64,000 nt of DNA, from NCBI GenBank assembly GCA_032716605.1, contig CM064573.1, positions 7,767,719 through 7,831,718 on the forward strand. Reading direction: 5' to 3'. The translations under genes were made by a program, and so were the position numbers. The notes beneath the pieces are model-generated. The model worked only from the letters and a program-made list of their open reading frames with translations. It had not been told where the DNA came from and did no database searches. Source of the stretch: Paralithodes platypus. Lineage: Eukaryota > Arthropoda > Malacostraca > Decapoda > Lithodidae. Of this stretch, positions 1 through 11,500 are shown piece by piece. The stretch's first letter is position 1. The number at the start of each line of letters is the position of its first letter.

Positions 1-898
1 ACATGTGTTTTCTTCAAATGTCCACGAAACTGTGAAGCTCTAGAAATGTTAGCAGTTTCACTTTTAAACTGTTTTTAAAGCTGTAATATTGATTAGCTTA
101 ACATACATTATTAAACATGTCTCATGATTGGCATCATATCACCTGGACGTTGTTAATCTGGTTATTCATTTTGTGTACTTATCTAAGCTTAATTAAATGG
201 TACTCCACAAACACAGAGAGAAAGACTGGAACAGGAACAGAGTTTTGCTATTGTCAAATGAAGGAATGTTCTGTACAAGACAACTGAATACAATATAAAC
301 CAATATTACTGCCAGCCGTTTGATCTCTTCACAATTGCCTCATTGTTATGTTCATGACATGCAGTACAAAGGAGACATCGTTAAAAAGCTAGAAAAGTTT
401 ACGAAACGCTACAATATAACAACGAATTGTGACCTGTATTATTTGGAGTATATTGTAAATTATTTCCTGTATTGGATAATTGTGTTTACATAGATAAATG
501 AGTATCCAAGTTTTGAAGACACTACACAAATAGAACCACCACAGCAATTAATAAGTGTGATGATATACTGTATATTAGTACCGGTGATATTATGATGTTA
601 GGTACTCCATATTCATTATATACATAATTTAATCCCAAAGCTTTATCACAGTACAAGACTGTTAGGGACTTTCTTCCTTTTTACATAGATTTCCATTTAA
701 CCCAATGATTGTGATGAACCAGAATGTTTTATTGGGCGAATGCCTCCTTTATTACTGGTATTGTTTGATTATAGATTGAAAAGTAGAAGGGTTAAAATTA
801 CTCCAAGACAATTGTGGCAAGTGGTTCATTTTTTATATTTGTGTTTTGTATAATCTCTGATACAATCTAATCTAATATTTCTCTCTTCTTGCCAACAG
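1..898. other. AT-rich noncoding DNA
   Basis: No convincing coding region, RNA gene or repeat is visible. The stretch ends in a pyrimidine tract and AG that could be a splice acceptor (see the finding at 899-939). Confidence 0.6.
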
Positions 899-964
899 GT
901 AAGAAACACCAGCGAGTCCCCCATCATACTGCAACCATTGTGAGTCTGTATAGTTTATTGTGCA

Positions 965-1097
<133 letters not shown>

Positions 1098-1189
1098 TCG
1101 TTCAGCTTGTGTCCTGATTCTTTCTTTCTCTCAGTGTCGTTTCTTTATATACATTAAGGTGACACGAAATTGAGTCAAGTTTATATTGT

Positions 1190-1330
1190 TGAGATTTGTT
1201 TTATCTGTTGCACACAAAGTGCATTGGAAACAATCTGATTCTGGAGCCAGAGGGGCTCCACCATGGATTTATTGGATTTATTCAGCTTTCCCGAGACGAA
1301 TCTGTGGAAAACCTTTTCTCTTCCACTTAA
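1190..1330 (+). repeat. Dispersed repeat, short copy (family D core)
   Basis: The core GGAAACAATCTGATTCTGGA and its flanks recur in the same orientation at 33546-33680, and in a shorter form at 18495-18560 and 46930-46990. The 1190 and 33546 copies align for about 130 bp, including GATTTATTGGATTT versus GCTTTATTGGATTT. No coding capacity is seen. Confidence 0.75.
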
Positions 1331-1495
1331 TAATATTTTGTTCATCTTTCTCAATAATAAGATTAAATCAACTGAAAGGCACACGGTAGAATTACTAGGC
1401 TACTAATTGTCGGGAGGAAATAACTATTATAATCGATGTTATCACGTCCCAAACTCAATACAAATGTATGTGTCTATTGCCAAACTCTGATCAGC

Positions 1496-1499
<4 letters not shown>

Positions 1500-1545
<46 letters not shown>
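1500..1545. repeat. (AT)n microsatellite
   Basis: Alternating AT array of about 46 bp in AT-rich noncoding DNA. Nothing else is seen between 1331 and 1796. Confidence 0.95.
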
Positions 1546-1547
<2 letters not shown>

Positions 1548-1796
1548 TATATATTTATTTATTTATATAAAACACCTACAACATATAGCAAGTCCCATAA
1601 GATAATATTTTGTGTATACAGTATATTGTTATTGGTTATTGTTGAAATATAGCTTCATATGTCAACTATATATGCGTGTTGTCCTAGCTATCATATGGTG
1701 CTATGTTTATGTGGACATGTTGTATATGTGTGGTCTGTATTGTCCTTGTGTGTGTCTATATTATGATGTATTCAAAATGATGTGGATCAATATATG

Positions 1797-1935
1797 TTAG
1801 GTTATGTATTATGTAATACATATATTATGTGTTAGGTTATGTATTATGTAATACATATATTATGTGTTAGGTTATGTATTATGTAATACATATATTATGT
1901 GTTAGGTTATGTATTATGTAATACATATATTATAC
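1797..1935 (+). repeat. 35-bp tandem repeat, about 4 copies
   Basis: The motif GTTATGTATTATGTAATACA starts at 1801, 1836, 1871 and 1906, an exact 35-bp period. Each unit contains the short palindrome TGTATTATGTAATACA. Confidence 0.93.
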
Positions 1936-1986
1936 TTAATTGATATCATGTTTTACTTTTCTATTACAAGTTGTGTTAATATGTTA

Positions 1987-2563
1987 CATAACCCCTAGTG
2001 TCAATATAGGCGGAGTTAAGTAATATACCCTGTTCCAAATAGTTAGGCCATAACCCCTAGTGTCAATATAGGCGGAGTTAAGTAATATACCCTGTTCCAA
2101 ATAGTTAGGCCATAACCCCTGGTGTCAATATAGGCGGAGTTAAGTAATATACCCTGTTCCAAATAGTTAGGCCATAACCACTAGTGTCAATATAGGCGGA
2201 GTTAAGTAATATACCCTGTTCCAAATAGTTAGGCCATAACCACTAGTGTCAATATAGGCGGAGTTAAGTAATATACCCTGTTCCAAATAGTTAGGCCATA
2301 ACCACTAGTGTCAATATAGGCGGAGTTAAGTAATATACCCTGTTCCAAATAGTTAGGCCATAACCACTAGTGTCAATATAGGCGGAGTTAAGTAATATAC
2401 CCTGTTCCAAATAGTTAGGCCATAACCCCTAGTGTCAATATAGGCGGAGTTAAGTAATATACCCTGTTCCAAATAGTTAGGCCATAACCACTAGTGTCAA
2501 TATAGGTGGAGTTAAGTAATATACCCTGTTCCAAATAGTTAGGCCATAACCACTAGTGTCAAT
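1987..2563 (+). repeat. 62-bp minisatellite, 9 periods plus a partial
   Basis: ACCCCTAGTG (or ACCACTAGTG) recurs from 1991 to 2549, exactly 9 x 62 bp with no indels, only substitutions. The array breaks off inside a unit at 2563, where LINE coding sequence begins abruptly. Confidence 0.95.
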
Positions 2564-4265
2564 GGAGAATATACCAAAGATGAAGTACAAATGAGTAATG
2601 CCCTCAATACCTTCTTTGCATCAGTTTTTACAACAGAAGACCTCAGTGATATCCCTACACCATCGCCTATTCAGATTGACAATTCAGATGTTCTAAGCAA
2701 TATCACCGTTACAGAGAGAGAAGTATTGAATTGTTTAGATAAACTCAAGGTAAATAAAACGCATGGACCTGATACAATCTCGCCTAGAGTTCTAAAGGAA
2801 GCTAAGGATGAGCTCTCCAAACCACTGACTTTACTATTCAACAAATCCTTGCAGTCTGGAACTATGCCTGATCAGTGGAAGATAGCCAACGTAACACCGA
2901 TATTCAAAAAAGGCAGCAAATCCCTACCCAGTAACTAATGTCCAATTAGCTTAACCTCAGTTGTATGTAAAATGCTAGAAACGGTCATAAGAGACAGACT
3001 CGTAAATCACTTAGAGGAAAATAACATACTTAAAGATACTCAACACACTTTCGTAAAAAACGTTCCTGTTTAACAAACCTCTTAGACTTCTGCCACGATA
3101 TCCTCAACCTCTATGATTAGAGTAAAGCTGTAGATATTATATACCTTGATTTTCAAAAGGCCTTTGACAAAGTTCCCCACAAACGTTTACTGCTAAAACT
3201 AAAAGCGCATGGAATACAAGACGGTGTGTTGAAATGGATAGAAAATTGGCTCAGCGACAGAAAGCAAAGAGTAGTCATAAACGGTAAGGCATCTAAATGG
3301 ACCAATGTAAGTAGCGGGGTACCCCAGGGATCGGTACTAGGACCAATTCTCTTTCTAATTTACATCAACGACATACAGTAGATGAGGGTCTCACCTGTAC
3401 AATCTCAAAATTTGCTGACGATACAAAAATTGCAAATAGCGTACTCTCAAAAGATCAAGTTGACGATATGCAACACAATCTAGATAAATTGTCACATTGG
3501 GCCCAAATTTGGCAAATGAGTTTCAATGCGGATAAATGTAAAGTACTACATAACAGATACCTAAATGAGAAAGCAAACTATTCGATGAATGGCACTCAAC
3601 TTAAGAATGTAAACAGAGAAACCGATCTGGGAGTAACAATATCGAGTAACCTAAAACCGAATCAACAATGTTCAGAAGTTGTTAAGAAGGCAAACAAAAT
3701 AATTGGCTTTATAGGCAGGTCATTTGAGCATAAATCCAAAGACGTTATCCTAACCCTTTACAATTCCTTAGTCCGCCCTCTTCTGGAATACTGCGTTCAA
3801 TGCTGGTGCCCTTATTACCAAAAAGACATAAACAAGCTAGAACGAGTTCAACGTAGACTTACCAAAATGATACCTAGCCTAAAGAACAAACCATACGAAG
3901 AGCGTCTTAGAGAATTAAATCTATTTCCTTTAACCCAGCGCCGATTAAGAGGTGACTTAATTCAAGTGTTCAAAATCATCAAAGGCATCGACAATATGAA
4001 CTGTAGTAAGTACTTCACTATCGACCAATCTAATTACACGCGGGGAAACGGTTGCAAAATTATTGGTAAATCTTTTAACTCGAACGAATCTAAGAATTTC
4101 TTCTTCAATCGAGTTGTCAACTTGTGGAATGGGCTTCCCCGAAACGTTATAGACTGCATCACCGTTGATTCATTGAAACTCCGCCTAGACAAATATCTCG
4201 CATCAAACCCGCGACTGACTGCGTTTGTAAATGAATAACTTTATTTTATCCCCCCCTCAGTTACT
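2564..4265 (+). pseudogene. 5'-truncated CR1/L2-like LINE reverse transcriptase, broken (family A copy 1)
   Basis: This is the reverse-transcriptase part of a non-LTR retrotransposon. Reading runs from GEYTKDEVQMSNALNTFF through the fingers (KTHGPDTISPRVLKEA, near 2760), the palm ([17 protein letters not shown] near 3150; [20 protein letters not shown] near 3310), the catalytic FADD box (near 3410) and a C-terminal region with RPLLEYCVQCWCPYYQKD (near 3775), typical of CR1/L2-like elements. It is dead: the frame ends at 2938, is broken near 3050 where the other copies read CAACACGGCTTTCG, has TAG near 3118, and has an extra TAG near 3378 beside the IYINDI block. The last open segment is 3468-4238. 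The endonuclease and 5' end are missing. The 3' UTR stops at about 4265, whereas the copies at 34 and 37 kb continue about 170 bp further. Clade assignment is by motif recall only. Confidence 0.9.
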
Positions 4266-4735
4266 GGGGTTTAGATGAGTGCCATCCTTGCAGAACAGAG
4301 TAGGCTGGTTGTAGAAGTTGTCCCAGAGGTTGATGAATTCAACTTCTTCCCTCAGACACAAATATTTTAGTCGGCTATTTGTGCTGAAGGCCTTGTCGTA
4401 GAATTTGTCAGGTGCGTCGATCTTGGGGAGAATGCCTGAGATGATGATATTCCTTGACTTGTTTTTGTAGTGCTGGATCACCTTGCGATATTTCTCCATC
4501 AACTCTTCGGATCTGGTGCGCATGACGTCATTTGAACCAGCATGGATGACAAAAAGGGTATTTTCATTTGTATCCTTTGTGGTATCTTCGAAGGCTTCCA
4601 CAATGTCGTCCAGTCCAGCTCCTGGGATGCAAAATCTTTTTCGTTGATTTGGGACTCTGTCGCAGAACTCTTCGACCTGTCCTCGTAGGATGGAATCCCC
4701 ATGTCCTCGTAGCATGGAATCCTACGTACTCATGG
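4257..4735 (-). pseudogene. SGNH-hydrolase (esterase) domain of a LINE ORF1, fragment
   Basis: The minus-strand frame of about 152 codons carries the ordered SGNH/GDSL blocks: GDSILRG (block I, Ser), an IPGAGLDD segment (block II region, Gly), VIHAGSNDV (block III, Asn) and DGTHLN (block V, Asp-x-x-His). All four catalytic or oxyanion residues are therefore present. SGNH domains of this kind are known in ORF1 of CR1-type LINEs, so a retrotransposon origin is likelier than a host esterase. It begins amid short repeats (GAATCC, GAGTGA) at 4690-4770 and ends just after DGTHLNPSN, abutting the 3' end of the plus-strand LINE. Nothing beyond the SGNH domain is preserved. Whether it belongs to family A or family C is not decidable here. 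Confidence 0.75.
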
Positions 4736-4740
4736 AATCC

Positions 4741-4768
4741 ATGAGTGAGTGAGTGAGTGAGTGAGTGT
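4741..4768 (+). repeat. (GAGT)n microsatellite
   Basis: About six GAGT units directly upstream, in antisense, of the SGNH fragment. Confidence 0.9.
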
Positions 4769-4929
4769 GTTCAACTTCCCCTCTCCCACCCAACACACTC
4801 TTCCTGTAATCTGATCAAATTGAATTCTTATTCAAGACGTGAAATCCGATTCAGTCCTGCTGCTCATCTTTGGAAATTTGTGAGCGTATGGAAAGACTGA
4901 CGCAGAGACTGTGTGGGGGAGAGAGGAGG

Positions 4930-5085
4930 GGCAATGGTAGCGGGTTCAACTCGCATTCGAACGGTCTCGGTTTCGAGGCAGATATAACAAGTTCCCTTAC
5001 ATCCTATGCCTCTGTTCACCTAGCAGTAAGTAGGAGCCTAGAATTAGTGGACATTTGTTCGGGAAATAAACTATGGTATCCCTCA
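4930..5085 (+). mobile_element. Possible tRNA-derived SINE fragment
   Basis: GCGGGTTCAACTCGC at about 4940 resembles a pol III B box, and CCTCTGTTCACCTAGCAGTA at about 5010 matches a motif that I recall as very common in decapod genomic repeats. No target duplication or tail was found. The open frame across it is not thought to be a gene. Confidence 0.4.
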
Positions 5086-5312
5086 AAACTGCAGTATCCC
5101 CGCTATTGGGAATAATGCAGTCTTCAAAGGACAACTAATCGGAAATGAGCGCTGCGGCCACGCTCTGTCTTTACCAACTATGTCCACCTATACCGGTATA
5201 TATTTCCTATGTCAACTGAATGAGTTTGTCTGCAAAATCCACTACCGCTCTGGGTTTATTTCACTGTGTTGCTAAATTGGTTCTATTATGTTGTGAGTGA
5301 CGATACAATCTC

Positions 5313-5437
<125 letters not shown>

Positions 5438-5470
5438 CTGATCGACTAACTGAATATTTTCACTTGCTTC

Positions 5471-5760
5471 CTAGGTAATTGTACTTCTCCACCTGCGGTA
5501 GCACTGTTCCTTTCACCGTTACAGTCACCTTAGGAGTTAATTCTTCTTTTGATATATCTAGGTCTTCTGTTTTCTTGCTGTTGATATTAAACCTTTAGTT
5601 TCACTCATGTGGCAATGCTTCTACTAGTTGCTGGAGTTTTTTTCTAAATCTGTGATCAACACTGTGCCATTTGCATATCTGATGTTGTTCATGTTCTTAC
5701 CTCCAACTACTATTCCTTCCTGGTGTTTCATGTTCCGAACGATCCTTCCAATAACAGATG
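5471..5760 (-). pseudogene. RTE-like LINE reverse-transcriptase palm fragment, catalytic box destroyed
   Basis: Reading the minus strand gives IVVGGKNMNNIRYANGTVLI, followed after a frameshift by segments equivalent to ...KGLNINSKKTE... and VEKYNYLG, the usual order of palm motif C, motif D and the primer grip in RTE-like or related LINEs. The YADD catalytic box reads YANG here (at 5666-5677), so both Asp codons are lost, and a stop and frameshift follow near 5620. Only about 95 codons of palm remain. It is a dead fossil unrelated to families A, B and C in this window. Confidence 0.75.
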
Positions 5761-6025
5761 ACGTCACTACAGTTGCATGTTTCCATCACGTGTATCCACC
5801 CATCTGTCTTACTCTATCTGTTTCTGTATTAAGTTCGTCTGGGTTCACAACATTACCGCACCGGATATTGCACACCCACCCACCCACCCACAACCACCCA
5901 CCACACCCCACCCACACCCTATAACATAATATAACGTAGTTGCTACGTTTTTGTTTACTATCCATAAACCTAATTTGACTATCTTGAATAAGTGCGTTAC
6001 TCTGTTTACTTTAATGCTACTTCTT

Positions 6026-6753
6026 GGTTTAAAGCCCACCCCTCTCCCTAGTTTAAAGCCCACCCCTCTCCCTGGTTTAAAAGCCACCCCTTTTCCTGGT
6101 ATAAACTCCACCCCTCTCCCTGGTTTAAAGCCCACCCCTCTCCCTGGTTTAAAGCCCATTCCTCTCCCTGGTTTAAAGCCCATCCCTCTCCCTGGTTTAA
6201 ACCCCACCCCTCTCCCTGGTTTAAAGCCACCCCTCTCCCTGGTTTAAAGCCACCCCTCTCCCTGGTATAAAGCCCACCTCTCTTCCTAGTTTAAAGCCCA
6301 CCCCTCTCCCTGGTTTAAAAGCCACCCCTTTCCCTGGTATAAACTCCACCCCTCTTTTTGGTTTAAAGCCCACCCCTCTCCCTGGTTTAAAGCCCACCCC
6401 TCTCCCTGGTTTAAAGCCCATCCCTCTCCCTGGTTTAAACCCCACCCATCTCCCTGGTTTAAAGCCACCCCTCTCCCTGGTTTAAAGCCCACCCCTCTCC
6501 CTAGTTTAAAGCTCACCCCTCTCCCTGGTTTAAAAGCCACCCCTTTCCCTGGTATAAACTCCACCCCTCTTTTTGGCTTAAAGCCCACCCCTCTCCCTGG
6601 TTTAAAGCCCACCCCTCTCCCTGGTATAAAGCCCATCCCTCTCTCTGGTTTAAACCCCACCCCTCTCCCTGGTTTAAAGCCACCCCTCTCCCTGGTTTAA
6701 ATCCAACCCCTCTCCCTGGTTTAAAGCCACCCCTCTACCTGGTTTAAATCCAA
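6026..6753 (+). repeat. ~24-bp minisatellite with higher-order structure
   Basis: About 30 copies of a 22-24-bp unit, GGTTTAAAGCCCACCCCTCT plus CCCT. Because 24 is a multiple of 3, all three minus-strand frames stay open (GFKPGRGV octapeptides), but no start context or non-repeat coding is present. A distinctive pair of variant units (AAAAGCCACCCC, then ATAAACTCCACCCC) recurs at about 6079, 6317 and 6532, showing duplication of blocks of about 215-238 bp. The reverse-complement family reappears at 63605-64000. Confidence 0.95.
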
Positions 6754-6759
6754 CCACAT

Positions 6760-7570
<811 letters not shown>

Positions 7571-8009
7571 ACGTCTGTCTACAGAGGTACATTTTAGATG
7601 TGTAAGCGAACTATCAGGCTGTGCTGGCAATCTTTGAGACGAGCAACCATGCAACTAACTTAAAGGTGTACAGGCAATCCTTTGTGCCGCGCGGGCAAGT
7701 CACATGACGGAACTGTTGGATAAATTAACCTGCTTTTGGATACGCAGGTAAAGTTTTGGGCAGGTGGATGAACTTTGCGGTGATTGAATGGATATTTTTG
7801 GCGTGTAGGCCAATGTTTAGGTATGTAAGAACATTTTGTTGTCACTCGACTGAACTTTTGTCTGCCTCTTCAAACATTTGGCTGAATGTTTTACATACTA
7901 TATATTCCATAGAACAATTGGCATCCTGGCCAAAATGACAGATGGAGGGAGGAATACTGATGTTTGGGAAAGAATCATGCCTGCTTGGCTATACTTTGTG
8001 TTCACACAG

Positions 8010-8117
8010 CAAACGTCTAGTTATCAACTCTGCGAAGCAGAGGGGTATCGCGCACACAGATTCCGCCCGTATACTATGCACCACAAGTCAGCTTGTCCGT
8101 CGTCGTCCGTCGTCATC
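8010..8117 (+). CDS. Candidate internal exon, function unknown
   Basis: A 108-bp open segment lies between a plausible acceptor (TTTGTGTTCACACAG) and a consensus donor (ATC|GTAAGTAA). It is 36 whole codons in one frame (begins QTSSYQLCEAEGYRAHRF, ends SSSVVI), so both junctions would be phase 0, and it is richer in GC than its surroundings. No domain is recognised. The polypyrimidine tract is weak, no partner exon can be joined with confidence, and the whole could be a chance open stretch. Confidence 0.25.
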
Positions 8118-8607
8118 GTAAGTAATGTTGGGATGGTATTTGCTATATGGGAATAAGGGTCGTGATAAAATATAGTAGTTATTGATCTTTAAGGGATTAA
8201 ATACAAATATTTGTCATTGTTTATTGGTAAACGATTATGATTTGAGTCGGACAACACTTAATGTTCGGTGCATCAAGTATTCTAGTGGCAGGGAATCTCA
8301 TTCGCATGGGAATGATGAGAACGCCAAACAATCAATAATAATATGTGATTTGGGTAGAGCTCCATTGTAATATCGTATGGAATACGCAAACAAGGCTGCG
8401 TTCGGGGGTGATGCCAAGTTCCGTTTTAAATATATCAAATATAGAATTACTGAAAATGCTCTGTACAAAAATGTCTGGTGGGAGAGTTTGATCGTCCTAT
8501 TATCGAGTAATGTTGTTCTGGGTTCGTGTGTTTGGTTAGTGTCGAGGGTATAGAATACAGACAAATCGTTGAATTTAATAAAGTTAAACGTTAGTCTGTT
8601 TCAGGGG
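8118..8607. other. Noncoding, nothing recognised
   Basis: AT-rich sequence between the candidate exon and the GT tract, with only chance ORFs. Confidence 0.55.
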
Positions 8608-9035
8608 ATGTGTGTGTGCGTGAGAGTGTGTCTGTGTGTGGTGTGTGTGGGTGTGGTGTGTCGTGTGTGTGGGTGTGTGTGGGTGTGTGTTGTGGGTGTG
8701 TGTTGTGGGTGTGTGTTGTGGGTGTGTGTGTGTGGGTGGATGGGTGTGTGATGTGTGTGTGCGTGTGTGTGTGTGTGTGTGTTGTGTGTGTGTTGTGTTG
8801 TGGTGTGGGTGTATGTGTGTGTGTGTGTGGGTGTGTGTGTGTGTGTGTGTGGTGTGTGTGTGTGGGTGTGTTGTGTGTGTCTGTGTGTGTGGGTGTGTGT
8901 GGGGTGCTGTGTGTGTGGGTGTGTGTGTGTGATGTTTGTGTGTGTGTGGTGTGTGTGTTGTGTGTGGTGTGTTGTGTGTGGGTGTGGTGTGTGTGTGTTG
9001 TGTGGTGGTGTTGGTTGTGGTGTGTGTGGTGTGTG

Positions 9036-9070
<35 letters not shown>

Positions 9071-9469
9071 TGTGTGTGTGTGTGTGTGTGCTGTGTTGTG
9101 TGTGTTGTGTGTGTGTGTGTGTGTGTGTGGGTGTGTGGTGTGTGTGTGTGTGTGTGGTGTGGGTGTGGTTGTGTTTTTTGGTGTGTGGTGTGGTGGTGTG
9201 TGTGTGGTGTGTGTGTGTGTGTGTGTCTGTGGTGTGTGGGTGTGTGTGTGTGGTGGTGTGGGTGTGTGTGTTGTGTAGTGTGTGTGGGTGTGTGTGTGTG
9301 TGGGGGTGTGTGGATGTGGGGGTGTGTGTGGGTGTGTGGGTGTGTGTGTGCGTGTGGGTGTGTGTGTGTGTGTGTGTGTGTGTGTTGGGCTTTTGTGGTG
9401 TGTGTGGTGTGTGTGTGTGTGTGATGTGTGAGGTGTGTGTGTGGGGGGTGTGTGTGGTGTGTGTGTTGT
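8608..9469 (+). repeat. Long G+T-only tract, degenerate (GT)n
   Basis: About 860 bp made almost wholly of G and T on the plus strand, with imperfect GT, GGTGT and TTGTG units and very few A or C. The Cys-Val and Thr-His frames on either strand are artefacts. Confidence 0.97.
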
Positions 9470-10584
9470 CGTGAACTGTAACGTGGGGAGGACACACTGC
9501 TGACAGCGCTAAGTAAAACTTCCAAGTTCTCCGATAAATCTAATTAGTATTTGGGAAAATACAACTGAGAGTAAAGGTGTAACCTGAGGTTGTCGCAGCC
9601 TAGTTCATTAATGACGAATGGTATGTTGGGAATATGTAGGTGTTAAACACCGTATATTTGGTTGGTGGGTTTCTATTGTTTACATAAACCAACCCAGCAG
9701 ATTTCGAGGCGGAAATAGTAACGTCTGCAACTATATAACCATTGCAAAAAAACCAATTACTACATCGTGATTAACGCTTCTAATAACGTTGTTTTACTGA
9801 TTCATCACGGTATAAAACAGCTGCTATTACAACCATAACATAATTTACCATGAAACAGGCGCCTTACTGGGAATAGAGGAGAAAAACTACGTATAGAAGG
9901 TAGAGGACGTAAACGTGTTTGTGTGTTGGCTATAATGAGTTCCGTATTGCCTATAAATCTCTTAAACACACGCTGAGGTGGTGAATTACGGTACGGTTAA
10001 TGGCTGTTATTTTCATCTGTGAAAAAAGAAAATACAATAAACTGGCCTACATCATCTACCTATCAAGAATAGTTAACATTCGTGGATTGTGTTTATAAAT
10101 ATACTGTATACACATACAATATACCGGTATAACATTAAGATAAAAACAAATGTAAACCTCCCGTATTTCATGTCGTGTTATCTCGTTAAAAAATATTATT
10201 TCAAATTTCCTGAAAGTTATCCCAGTCTGTTATGGCATTAGATGATAACCATAATATTTTGAACGTGATGCAAAATAAACTAAAAACATCAGTTACTGGT
10301 CCAACTTTCACCAAAAGCTCTCTGTCTCTTCCACTAGTTCTCCAAACTTGTGCCAACAAACTTTACAATGCAGTAAATATCCAAACTTGGTTGTGTTCGA
10401 CCAAACACACCAATTCAACAAAGCAACACAACTTCCGGTTGGGTTTTCCTAGCTGACATTGTGTGTGGAGCTGTTGTGTTTAGGTTTATGTGTGTGGGAC
10501 ATTCACTTTGTGTGTGTAGCTGTGGTTATGTGTATGTGGGGTGACACATGAATGTGTATGTATCTTGCTGATTGACGTGGAGCA
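9470..10584. other. Noncoding, nothing recognised
   Basis: AT-rich sequence with no supported coding, RNA or repeat. Confidence 0.6.
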
Positions 10585-10800
10585 CGAGATGTACAATTCA
10601 GTATTGTTGTACTTGATGGTGTGTATGTACTGCTGTGTGTTGTATAGTGTGTGTATGTATGGGATGTGTGTTGTGATTGTGTGTATGTACTTGTATGTGT
10701 GTTGTAATATTGTGTGTATGTACTGTATGTGTGTTATATAGTGTGTGTATGTACTGCATGTGTGTTTGTATATTGTGTCTGTATGTACTGCAGGTGTGTT
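10585..10800 (+). repeat. Cryptic TG/TATG-rich repeat
   Basis: Loose recurrences of GTGTGTATGTACT at irregular spacing (about 10620, 10680, 10725, 10745), an eroded simple-sequence region. Confidence 0.7.
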
Positions 10801-11356
10801 GTAGATTTGGTATCAGGAAGTGGTTGGTGGGCGAGTTTAACAACATACATTTAATTCCTGTTATTTTGTTTCTTGTGCGCATTTGTGTATTATTCAATGG
10901 TTTGTGTATTGTATCTCAGTTCAGTACTGTATTTTATATATTATGTTATGTAATGCTTATGTCGTGTGTTGTACTCTACAATTGTACTTCAACCTTCCTT
11001 CCCTACTTCAACTTTCACCTTTTGCTCTTCCCCTGGTTTTCCCCTCTTCCACTTCCTTCCATCATCATCATCATAATAAGCCTCCTCAGCCTCATCATCA
11101 GCCAATATCCTATAACGGCAACTGATTACACCCGGCCCATCTCCTCCATATCCCTGCCTTCCTCACCTGGAAGTGATCGGATAATTATGATCTTCCTGTG
11201 TTACCCTTTGAGCCCCAGTTTTACTTGTGAAACTCTTTGCTCTTCTCAACTCGTACTCGTTTAAACTATCGTTGGGATTTGTTAAACTTCCTCTTTTACC
11301 TCCATACATATTCTAGATTTCATTGCTACTCAATCTTAACTCTCTTCTCTCATCTC

Positions 11357-11500
11357 TCGTTCTCTCTCTCTCTCTCTCTCTATCGCTTGCTCTCTCTCTC
11401 NNNNNNNNNNNNNNNNNNNNNNNNNNNNNNNNNNNNNNNNNNNNNNNNNNNNNNNNNNNNNNNNNNNNNNNNNNNNNNNNNNNNNNNNNNNNNNNNNNNN
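11357..11500 (+). other. (CT)n running into a 100-bp assembly gap
   Basis: CT repeats lead into exactly 100 N (11401-11500). The fixed length implies a placeholder gap of unknown true size. Confidence 0.95.

Noticed and set aside
6048..6660. Octapeptide GFKPGRGV repeat protein on the minus strand
   Set aside because: The 24-bp unit length is a multiple of three, so openness is automatic. Other frames give GWALNQGE repeats, and 22-23-bp units shift frame repeatedly.
8584..9525. 313-codon Thr-His ORF on the minus strand and Cys-Val ORFs on the plus strand
   Set aside because: Direct translation of a degenerate GT tract; several frames are open at once.
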